Of a stretch of DNA of 6,595 nt, positions 1 through 5,133 are shown piece by piece. The first letter of the stretch is position 1. The number at the start of each line of letters is the position of its first letter. The position numbers were made by a program, and so were the translations under genes. The notes beneath the pieces were generated by a model, which ran no database searches, was not told where the DNA came from, and saw only the letters and a list, made by a program, of their open reading frames with translations. Source of the stretch: Gammaproteobacteria bacterium (GTDB taxonomy: Bacteria > Pseudomonadota > Gammaproteobacteria > Pseudomonadales > Pseudohongiellaceae); the NCBI GenBank assembly GCA_003451715.1, contig DMJN01000234.1, positions 378 through 6,972 of the forward strand, in the 5' to 3' direction.

Positions 1-451
1 TCGCCGCCATCAGCATGCCGGGCGTGCAGATGCCGCATTGGGCCGCCCCTTCCGCATCGAAGGCGGCTTGCAGGCGGGATAGGGTTCCGTTTTCGGCCAG
101 GCCTTCGACCGTCGTGACCGAGCGCCCCGCCACCTGCCCGGCGGGCACCAGGCAGGCGCACACCTGGCGGCCGTCCAGCAGCACCGTACAGGCGCCACAC
201 TCACCTCGATTGCAGGCTACCTTAAGGCCGGTTAAGCCCAGCTTATTGCGCAGTGTAAAGGCCAGGGTCTCGGTAGGCGCGACATCCACCAGCCGGGTTT
301 GGCCATTCACATTGAGTGACAATAAACGTTCGACGACCGAATTGGATGCAGATTGGGCGGATGCCAGGTAATAGCCGGCGCCTGATGCGGCTGCGGCACT
401 GGAATAGATCACGCCCTTGATAAAGCGTCTTCGGGAAAGTTTCGGGTTCAC
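1..451 (-). CDS. Tat-exported (2Fe-2S)-binding small subunit of a xanthine dehydrogenase/aldehyde oxidoreductase-family enzyme (partial, 3' end outside the window)
   Basis: This is the iron-sulfur electron-transfer subunit of a molybdenum hydroxylase, similar in plan to periplasmic aldehyde oxidoreductase PaoA/YagT. Translation from GTG at 451-449 gives 150 codons and runs off the left edge. Residues 6-12 are SRRRFIK, a twin-arginine motif, followed by an Ala-rich hydrophobic stretch to about residue 35, so Tat export to the periplasm is likely. Residues ~43-105 form a plant-type ferredoxin domain: C80-x4-C85-x2-C88 in CNRGECGAC, with C100 as the fourth ligand. Residues 138-146, QCGICTPGM, give C139 and C142, the first pair of the second, all-alpha [2Fe-2S] domain; the rest is missing. 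The GTG is chosen because no ATG, GTG or TTG lies in frame between it and the stop at 547-545, and GGGAG at 467-463 is a usable ribosome site. The molybdopterin subunit should lie further left. The substrate cannot be told. Confidence 0.9.
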   Translation of the reverse strand, partial: MNPKLSRRRFIKGVIYSSAAAASGAGYYLASAQSASNSVVERLLSLNVNGQTRLVDVAPTETLAFTLRNKLGLTGLKVACNRGECGACTVLLDGRQVCACLVPAGQVAGRSVTTVEGLAENGTLSRLQAAFDAEGAAQCGICTPGMLMAA

Positions 452-521
452 GGGTTCGACACTCCCTACTGGTATTGGTTTGTTGGTAGAGGCCAGCCTC
501 GAGAGCAGGCATGGAGCTTGG

Positions 522-542
522 CACTGAATCGCAATTTCAGTG
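522..542. promoter_or_regulatory. Perfect 7-7-7 inverted repeat, candidate operator or 5'-UTR hairpin
   Basis: CACTGAA (522-528) and TTCAGTG (536-542) are perfect inverted copies around a 7-base centre, TCGCAAT. A 21-bp dyad of this form is typical of a site for a dimeric repressor or activator. It overlaps the predicted start point of the minus-strand gene and lies about 70-90 bases upstream of its GTG. As RNA it could also form a 7-bp hairpin at the 5' end of the transcript. The binding protein is not identifiable here. Confidence 0.4.
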
Positions 543-543
543 G

Positions 544-572
544 CTTATACCCTACCCTTGAGAGCCCGAAAA
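544..572 (-). promoter_or_regulatory. Weak candidate promoter for the Tat [2Fe-2S] subunit gene
   Basis: Read on the minus strand, TATAAG (549-544) is a 5/6 match to a -10 box. TTTTCG (572-567), 17 bases upstream, is a poor -35 box (3/6). The spacing is right, but the weak -35 suggests a need for an activator. The predicted start point, near 537, falls inside the dyad at 522-542. This is inference from consensus only. Confidence 0.3.
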
Positions 573-699
573 ATCAACGGTTAGCGCCTCACTGACGCCG
601 TGCTCAACCAGCCAAGAAGGGGGCGCTTAGCTTATTGGAAAACCCATAATATTAGTGGGCGTCTATCACCCAATTTCTATTCCACAATCGATCTATCAC

Positions 700-728
700 T
701 TGACCTGGATTTTGAAAAATGATATCAA
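700..728 (+). promoter_or_regulatory. Candidate sigma-70 promoter of the SPFH trio
   Basis: TTGACC (700-705) matches the -35 consensus at 5 of 6 positions. After a 17-base spacer, TATCAA (723-728) matches the -10 at 4 of 6. Transcription would begin near 735, leaving a leader of about 78 bases before the ATG at 814. The -10 box lies inside the 11-bp repeat array, so a protein bound there would block RNA polymerase. TACAAT at 751-756 is an alternative -10 but has no -35 at the right distance. Confidence 0.5.
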
Positions 729-748
729 AATGATATCAAAATGATTCT
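716..748 (+). repeat. Three tandem 11-bp direct repeats, candidate ribbon-helix-helix operator
   Basis: Copies 1 (716-726) and 2 (727-737) are both AAAATGATATC. Copy 3 (738-748) is AAAATGATTCT and diverges in its last three bases. Each of the first two, with the next A, contains the perfect palindrome TGATATCA (720-727 and 731-738). A period of 11 bp is about one turn of DNA, so proteins bound to successive copies would sit on one face. Short, helically phased repeats overlapping the -10 and start point are typical of operators for Arc/MetJ/ParD-like ribbon-helix-helix repressors, and such a gene lies at 2021-2206. Autoregulation is inference. Confidence 0.55.
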
Positions 749-813
749 ATTACAATCCAGCCGCGGGGGTGCTGGGTTTACGCTGAGAGTGAAGCTACAA
801 AAGGAGTAATCTC

Positions 814-1677
814 ATGATTGAGGAAAAACAAGCCTCCACATTTAACGGTTACATGACCATCGTGGTCCTGTTTGTGCTGCAGATCATCATGGTCCTTGGA
901 ATCTCTGCAACGCCACCCATGCTGAGACTCATCTGCATTATCGGTGGCATTCTGGTATTCATCTGCTGGTTTGGGTTTTTCATGGTGGCTCCGAACCAGG
1001 GTCGTGTAATGCAGTTATTCGGCAAGTATGTTGGCAGCGAAAGGCAGGAAGGATTGCGCTGGGCTAATCCACCCTACATGAAAGCAAAGGTGTCTTTGCG
1101 GGTGAGAAATTTCGAGTCTGGAACCCTTAAGGCAAACGACAGTAACGGCAATCCCATCGATATCGCCGCAGTTGTGGTCTGGAGGGTGGTGGATACGGCA
1201 GAAGCCTTGTTTGAAGCGGATGACTACGAAAACTATGTCCAGATTCAGAGCGAAGCGGCACTACGAAATCTGGCGACGACACATCCTTACGATAGTCACG
1301 ATGATGAGGGCGCTGGGTTTTGTCTGCGCAGTAATCCAGAGGAAGTTGCCGAGCTGCTCAAGAAGGAAGTTCAGAATCGTCTGAGTAAGGCAGGCGTCAA
1401 TGTCATAGAGGCGCGAATCAGCCACCTGGCTTATTCGCCTGAAATAGCCAGTGCCATGTTACAGCGTCAACAGGCATCGGCGATTGTCGCGGCACGCAAG
1501 AAGATCGTCGAAGGTGCCGTGGGTATGGTCGAACTGGCGTTGGCTGCATTGTCAGAGAAAGACGTGATCCAGCTCGATGAAGAGCGTAAGGCTGCGATGG
1601 TAAGCAATTTGTTAGTAGTACTGTGTGGAGAGAGCGCTGCCGCTCCTGTCGTGAACACAGGCAGCTTGTACACGTAG
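814..1677 (+). CDS. SPFH/band-7 domain membrane protein with two N-terminal TM segments
   Basis: This is a 287-residue member of the SPFH (stomatin/prohibitin/flotillin/HflK-C) superfamily, whose members form oligomeric scaffolds at the membrane. Two hydrophobic segments, about residues 13-30 and 37-58, precede the domain. The SPFH core begins at the usual band-7 entry after the membrane ([17 protein letters not shown], 58-74). It continues through the beta-rich part ([19 protein letters not shown], 115-133) to a helical stretch (residues 176-232) containing [18 protein letters not shown], which resembles other slipins. The tail has a hydrophobic patch at 263-271 and ends [10 protein letters not shown]. 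The start is supported by AAGGAG at 801-806, 7 bases before the ATG. It heads an apparent operon with the zinc-ribbon gene (58-base gap) and the Arc-like gene. No protease (NfeD or HflC type) partner is visible. Family assignment is firm; the cellular role is unknown. Confidence 0.88.
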   Translation: MIEEKQASTFNGYMTIVVLFVLQIIMVLGISATPPMLRLICIIGGILVFICWFGFFMVAPNQGRVMQLFGKYVGSERQEGLRWANPPYMKAKVSLRVRNFESGTLKANDSNGNPIDIAAVVVWRVVDTAEALFEADDYENYVQIQSEAALRNLATTHPYDSHDDEGAGFCLRSNPEEVAELLKKEVQNRLSKAGVNVIEARISHLAYSPEIASAMLQRQQASAIVAARKKIVEGAVGMVELALAALSEKDVIQLDEERKAAMVSNLLVVLCGESAAAPVVNTGSLYT

Positions 1678-1735
1678 TCGGTACTACCAACTCCACAACA
1701 AATGGTAGCTGTGAAGTCACTCAAAGGAAATTCCA

Positions 1736-1915
1736 ATGATTAGTCTGAAAGAGGCCGATAAAGCCGCTCCTCTTTGCCCACATTGCGATGTGCGGATCAC
1801 CGAACTGTGGTTTAGGGAATTGAGGAGTACATTCGGGCACCGCTATATTTACTTTTGTTGCAAATGTAAGAAGGTGCTGGGTGTTTCTCACCGCAAAGGA
1901 TTTTGGATGGGCTGA
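1736..1915 (+). CDS. Small (59 aa) zinc-ribbon protein of unknown function
   Basis: The ORF is short but well supported: AAAGGA at 1723-1728 sits 7 bases before the ATG, and the frame ends at TGA 1913-1915. The protein begins MISLKEADKAAPLCPHCDVR. Two cysteine pairs, C14-x2-C17 (CPHC) and C41-x2-C44 (CCKC), are 23 residues apart, the usual pattern of a zinc ribbon. C42 is an extra cysteine and H51 a possible extra ligand. The rest is basic and aromatic (RELRSTFGHRYIYF, 27-40; SHRKGFWMG at the C-terminus), which would suit nucleic-acid or protein contact. It lies between the SPFH and Arc-like genes on the same strand. A 6-bp inverted repeat (CTACCA 1684-1689, TGGTAG 1703-1708) lies just upstream and could slightly attenuate transcription or protect the RNA end. 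I do not recognise a characterised homologue. The gene call is good; function is unassigned. Confidence 0.75.
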   Translation: MISLKEADKAAPLCPHCDVRITELWFRELRSTFGHRYIYFCCKCKKVLGVSHRKGFWMG

Positions 1916-2020
1916 TTTTCGCTGCTTGCAGAATATTTGAAGTGAAGATTTCAAGCTTGCTTACTGATATTTAATCTTTACAGGATTCGGTGTCGCGCAG
2001 AGTCCTTGTAGTAGAGGCGC

Positions 2021-2206
2021 ATGAAAAGGAAAACCTACCCGCTCAGGATAAATCCTGACATCCTGGATGCCATGCAGCGCTGGGCGAACGATGATCTGCG
2101 TAGTCTAAATGCACAGATTGAGTACGTGCTGCGGGAGAGTCTGCAGCGTACGGGCCGTTATAAGCCGAAACCCGATCCTGAGGGGGAACAGAATGTTAAG
2201 GAATAG
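2021..2206 (+). CDS. Arc-like ribbon-helix-helix DNA-binding protein (61 aa)
   Basis: The N-terminal strand KTYPLRIN (4-11) is followed by helix A, PDILDAMQRWANDD (12-25), and helix B, RSLNAQIEYVLRESLQRTGR (27-46). This is the fold plan of phage P22 Arc, whose second helix reads very similarly (RSVNSEIYQRVMESFKKEGR, from memory). The alternating strand residues K4, Y6, L8 and N11 or their neighbours would enter the DNA major groove in the dimer. A charged 15-residue tail rich in Lys, Pro and Glu follows. The start is fixed by an in-frame TAG at 2012-2014; GAGG at 2014-2017 is a weak ribosome site set only 3 bases from the ATG. No good promoter is seen in the 105 bases after the zinc-ribbon gene, so it is probably co-transcribed with the SPFH gene. 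Likely role: repressor acting at the 716-748 repeats. The fold call is firm; the target is inferred. Confidence 0.85.
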   Translation: MKRKTYPLRINPDILDAMQRWANDDLRSLNAQIEYVLRESLQRTGRYKPKPDPEGEQNVKE

Positions 2207-2247
2207 TGGGCGAATAGGAGTAGACTCAATAGGTACTTAGAGCAGCC

Positions 2248-2277
2248 TTGAATCAACGGATTTTGAGCCCATATCTA
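2248..2277 (+). promoter_or_regulatory. Weak candidate promoter for the YIP1/exporter operon
   Basis: TTGAAT (2248-2253) and TATCTA (2272-2277) are separated by 18 bases and lie about 100 bases before the ATG at 2380. The -35 is fair (4/6) and the -10 poor (3/6). No clear terminator separates this region from the Arc-like gene, so read-through from upstream is also possible. Confidence 0.25.
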
Positions 2278-2379
2278 GGTTTACTCGTCAGCATAAGAGC
2301 TCCCAGTCTGGCTTGCACTAGCTTTGTAATAGATTGGTACCCAGTCAACAACAAGCAACCCTTTGAAAGGAAACTGGTC

Positions 2380-3114
2380 ATGACGGATAGTGATACCCTG
2401 CAAGTCGGTACGACCGAACCGGCCGGAGTGATTAACACCGCGATAAATGTTCTTGCGTCCCCATCAGAAGCATTTAACGAGATAGCGCAGCGGCCCACCA
2501 AGCTGTTTCCACTAGCCATTATCTTGGGCAGTTCGACGGCAGTGATGGCCTGGTATTTCTCGATTATAGATTATGACTGGTATATGGATGATGCACTCAG
2601 CCTGCTATCCAATTTCAGCGAAGCGCAGTTAGAGGGGACTCGTGAAGTCATGGAGTCCATGTCCCAAACAACCTTCAGAGTATTCGGCACAATCGGAGGA
2701 TCCATCTCATTACTGGTTGTATGGTTATTGCAATCGGTCTACCTCAGCCTGGCTTCGGCACTTAATGGTGATCGATTCAAGTTTACCCACTGGTTCTCCT
2801 TGATTGTCTGGACAGCCCTGCCATATCTGCTGTCGGTCGTTGGCATGGCTGTCACCATAGCTCTGAGTCCAAATGGGCAGTTGAGTGCTTATGATCTCGA
2901 TCCAACAACCCTGGCGAATCTGGGCATGCAATCGAGCAATGGCTCAGTGGGTGCTGTCATGAATTCGCTTAATCTGACCATGATCTGGAGTATTACCTTG
3001 ACCGTTCTTGCCTACAAACAGTGGCTTGAGTCCAGCTGGTTGAAGGCGATGTCCATAGTACTTGGACCGTATCTCCTGATTATTGGCGTTTGGGCGTATT
3101 TTGCACTCGCTTAA
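2380..3114 (+). CDS. YIP1-family integral membrane protein, exporter-associated
   Basis: This 244-residue protein has a cytoplasmic-looking N-terminus and about five membrane segments (roughly residues 42-62, 102-128, 138-163, 196-212 and 222-243), the plan of the bacterial YIP1 family. The family's usual opening, a helix with the form LASPSEAFNEIAQRP (25-39) just before TM1, is present. A longer soluble loop (63-100), rich in acidic residues and Met, lies between TM1 and TM2. The ATG at 2380 is chosen over a TTG 132 bases upstream. AAAGG at 2366-2370 (continuing AAAC) is a ribosome site at a suitable distance, and the extra 44 residues would add an unconvincing N-terminus. It is followed after 95 bases by the adaptor gene, and I infer a shared operon and an accessory role in the exporter. 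Its biochemical function in bacteria is not established. Confidence 0.8.
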   Translation: MTDSDTLQVGTTEPAGVINTAINVLASPSEAFNEIAQRPTKLFPLAIILGSSTAVMAWYFSIIDYDWYMDDALSLLSNFSEAQLEGTREVMESMSQTTFRVFGTIGGSISLLVVWLLQSVYLSLASALNGDRFKFTHWFSLIVWTALPYLLSVVGMAVTIALSPNGQLSAYDLDPTTLANLGMQSSNGSVGAVMNSLNLTMIWSITLTVLAYKQWLESSWLKAMSIVLGPYLLIIGVWAYFALA

Positions 3115-3209
3115 TCAGAATTGTGGTAGGGTTGCGCTCCTTCAAACTGTAATATTAGCCTGTTAAAGCCGTTAACGTATTGTATTAATTAAGGAACTGG
3201 ATTCGTTTT

Positions 3210-4388
3210 ATGAATGCCAAGAAGCTTGTCCTGATCGTTTTCATTGCTGGAATGGTTATCGCACTTCCATTCATCAACCGTGCAGTCTTTGGCACCAACG
3301 TCAAGGAAGTCAATGTCTCGACCCTGACGCAACGCGTGATCAGCCCTTCTATCCTGGCTTCCGGCTTTCTGGCCCATGAAGAAGAGGTGATGCTCAGTTC
3401 CGAAGTTATCGGCAAGGTGGCTGAACTGTTCGTGGAAGAGGGTGACGTAGTGAGGCAGGGTAATCTGGTACTGCGCGTCGATGATAAGAATTTCATTGCA
3501 GGTTTCGAACAATCAGAAGCGGCGGTCAGCATCAATACCATCGACATTGAGCGCCAGGAAGTTCGGATAGAAAACCTGCAACGACAGTTCGAGCGCAGTA
3601 AGAGTCTATACGAACGAGGCTTGATCGGTGAAGAAGAATTTGAGGTGGCCAGGAATCAAACCGATCTGGCAAATATCGATCTACTGTCCTCTCGAGCGAG
3701 GTTGGCGCAGGCGAAGGCGCAACTCGATCAGGTAAATGACCAATTGAGCAAGACGCAGATTATTTCGCCAATCGATGGTGTGATTACCAGTCTGGATATC
3801 AAGGTAGGCGAGACTGCGATCGCCAGTTCGACAAATATTCCTGGCTCCTCCCTGATGACCATCGCCAATCCCGCCAGTATCTATACCGAAGTATTAGTTG
3901 ATGAAGCCGACGTGGCCACTATCGAGGTCGGGCAACGTGCAGAAATCGTGGCGATTGCCTATCCCGACCAACCTATGCAGGGAGTTGTGCGATTTATTGC
4001 TAATACAGCTAAGATCGCCCAGGGGCGCCAGGGGCTGAGCTTTGTAGTAAAGATAGACATCACCGATCCAGGTGAAGTGACGTTACGCCCGGGTATGTCC
4101 TGCCGCGCCGAAATATTCACGCGCCAGGATCAGGAAGTAGCTGCCGTGCCAATTCAGGCAATATTATTCGAGGAGGACAGGGCGGAGTTGCGCAGTGATT
4201 ATTTTATCTTCGTCAATGACAGTGGTGTTGCGCGCAAGACTAAGGTCGAAGTAGGTCTGTCCGATGACGAGTTCCAGGAGCTGATGAGCGAGATCGATGA
4301 GGATGTTGAAATCGTAATCGGACCCAACCAGGAACTCAGGCACTTGTTAGAAGGTGACCGGCTGGATGCTACGCGCATCGACGACTAG
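3210..4388 (+). CDS. HlyD/MacA-type periplasmic adaptor (membrane fusion protein) of an ABC exporter
   Basis: This 392-residue adaptor would link the inner-membrane permease to an outer-membrane TolC-like channel. One N-terminal TM segment (5-24) acts as an uncleaved anchor; there is no lipobox. The two lipoyl half-motifs are at 65-92 (EVIGKVAELFVEEGDVVRQG) and 183-204 (QIISPIDGVITSLDIKVGE). They flank a coiled-coil hairpin at about 94-181. The hairpin tip reads RSKSLYERGLIG (129-140), which fits the TolC-docking R-x3-L-x6-S motif except that the final Ser is Gly140. The beta-barrel and membrane-proximal domains follow (~225-392), ending in a strongly acidic tail. The ATG at 3210 is the only ordinary start after the in-frame stop at 3186-3188. 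Its best ribosome site, TAAGGA (3190-3195), is unusually far away at 14 bases. A 37-base gap leads to the ATPase gene. No outer-membrane channel gene is present, so TolC or a relative is presumably borrowed. Confidence 0.88.
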   Translation: MNAKKLVLIVFIAGMVIALPFINRAVFGTNVKEVNVSTLTQRVISPSILASGFLAHEEEVMLSSEVIGKVAELFVEEGDVVRQGNLVLRVDDKNFIAGFEQSEAAVSINTIDIERQEVRIENLQRQFERSKSLYERGLIGEEEFEVARNQTDLANIDLLSSRARLAQAKAQLDQVNDQLSKTQIISPIDGVITSLDIKVGETAIASSTNIPGSSLMTIANPASIYTEVLVDEADVATIEVGQRAEIVAIAYPDQPMQGVVRFIANTAKIAQGRQGLSFVVKIDITDPGEVTLRPGMSCRAEIFTRQDQEVAAVPIQAILFEEDRAELRSDYFIFVNDSGVARKTKVEVGLSDDEFQELMSEIDEDVEIVIGPNQELRHLLEGDRLDATRIDD

Positions 4389-4397
4389 TAACACTTC

Positions 4398-4414
4398 TTT
4401 AGCTCTTCGCTAAA
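4398..4414 (+). other. Hairpin in front of the ABC ATPase ribosome-binding site
   Basis: TTTAGC (4398-4403) and GCTAAA (4409-4414) are perfect inverted copies around the 5-base loop TCTTC. The stem ends immediately before AAGAGA (4415-4420), the only ribosome site for the ATG at 4426. It might tune translation of the ATPase relative to the adaptor, or stabilise an RNA end. There is no T-run, so it is not a terminator. Confidence 0.35.
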
Positions 4415-4425
4415 AAGAGAATTTC

Positions 4426-5133
4426 ATGGCGCTTATTGAACTTCAGGGTATTACCAAGTACTACGAGATGGGATTTCAGGTAGTCAAAGCCCTTGATGGT
4501 ATCGACATCGATGTAACCAAGAATGATTACCTCGCCTTTATCGGATCCTCGGGCTCGGGTAAATCCACCATGCTGAACATCCTGGGTTGTCTGGACAAGC
4601 CCACGGCAGGTGAGTATCACCTTAACGGAAAAAACGTCGAGATCATGGATCAGAACGAGCTCTCGGAAATCAGGAATCAGGAGATCGGTTTCATCTTCCA
4701 GAGTTTTAATCTGCTGCCGCGCGCAAATGCCCTGGGAAATGTGATGCAGCCCTTGATCTACCGAAACATTGGGCTGAAGATGCGTAAGGATATGGCGATG
4801 CAGGCGCTTGATCGGGTCAGCCTGGGAGACCGCGTGGATCACCTGCCGAATCAACTCTCCGGCGGTCAGCGGCAGCGAGTAGCAATCGCCCGGGCGCTGG
4901 TAACCAATCCATCGATCCTGCTGGCGGATGAACCCACCGGTAACCTGGATTCCCGAACCACGATTGAGATCATGCAGTTATTCGATGAATTGCATGCAGA
5001 AGGACATACACTGATCATCGTCACACACGAGGATGAAATTGCACAGCATTGTAAACGGATCGTCGAAATGAAGGATGGCAGGATCTTTAATGACAGCGTT
5101 GTAACCGGTAGGTCGGCCAAGGTGACTGCCTGA
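4426..5133 (+). CDS. ABC transporter ATP-binding protein, LolD/MacB type
   Basis: This 235-residue ATPase powers the exporter from the cytoplasmic side. All ABC motifs are intact: Walker A GSSGSGKST (40-48, K46), Q-loop Gln92 in FIFQSFNLLP, signature LSGGQRQR (144-151), Walker B ILLADE (164-169, with E169 the catalytic base), D-loop NLDS (173-176), and H-loop His201. The phrase ADEPTGNLDS and the FQSFNLLP segment are hallmarks of the LolD/MacB/FtsE group, and the length matches free-standing members. The ATG follows a weak purine-rich ribosome site (AAGAGA, 4415-4420), partly next to a hairpin. Its stop, TGA 5131-5133, overlaps the ATG of the permease, so the two are very probably translationally coupled. 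Unlike E. coli MacB, ATPase and permease are separate polypeptides. The transport substrate cannot be inferred. Confidence 0.93.
   Translation: MALIELQGITKYYEMGFQVVKALDGIDIDVTKNDYLAFIGSSGSGKSTMLNILGCLDKPTAGEYHLNGKNVEIMDQNELSEIRNQEIGFIFQSFNLLPRANALGNVMQPLIYRNIGLKMRKDMAMQALDRVSLGDRVDHLPNQLSGGQRQRVAIARALVTNPSILLADEPTGNLDSRTTIEIMQLFDELHAEGHTLIIVTHEDEIAQHCKRIVEMKDGRIFNDSVVTGRSAKVTA

Larger units (their letters stand above)
452..813. other. Divergent intergenic control region (362 bases)
   Basis: No credible gene lies here. The region separates the minus-strand Tat [2Fe-2S] gene from the plus-strand SPFH gene and is clearly richer in A+T than the first 250 bases. It contains the left-facing promoter candidate, the 522-542 dyad, an imperfect dyad at 643-659 (CCCA, then TAATATTA, a single G, then TGGG), and the right-facing promoter with its three 11-bp repeats. 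The stretch 575-640 shows nothing I can assign. Confidence 0.6.

Noticed and set aside
15..371. 118-codon plus-strand ORF at the left end
   Set aside because: It is antisense to the [2Fe-2S] subunit, whose cysteine motifs are unmistakable; no ribosome site or recognisable protein features.
716..748. CRISPR-like or phage-attachment reading of the 11-bp repeats
   Set aside because: The copies abut with no spacers and only three exist; there is no integrase or Cas gene. An operator fits better.
763..790. GGGGTGCT followed by GCTGAGA, resembling the 5' half of a TPP (thi-box) riboswitch
   Set aside because: The second half of the motif (the CTGATCTGG...CCAGCG part) is absent before the ATG at 814, and the downstream gene is not a thiamin gene. 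Likely chance similarity.
1418..1954. Several minus-strand ORFs of 77-100 codons over the end of the SPFH gene and the zinc-ribbon gene
   Set aside because: They mirror coding frames on the plus strand, overlap each other and lack ribosome sites or protein-like composition.
2309..2323. TGGC...GC pattern suggesting a sigma-54 promoter
   Set aside because: The GG and GC pairs are 9 bases apart instead of the required 10, and the rest of the consensus is poor.
2248..2379. TTG-start extension of the YIP1 gene by 44 residues
   Set aside because: The ATG at 2380 has a good ribosome site and begins a sensible N-terminus; the extension has no family-like sequence and overlaps a promoter candidate.
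3162..3176. GTTAA-AGCCG-TTAAC inverted repeat between the YIP1 and adaptor genes as a terminator
   Set aside because: The stem is only 5 bp, mostly A-T, and no T-run follows.
4399..4854. 151-codon minus-strand ORF over the ABC ATPase
   Set aside because: It is antisense to intact Walker A, Q-loop and signature motifs; a shadow of a strongly constrained gene.
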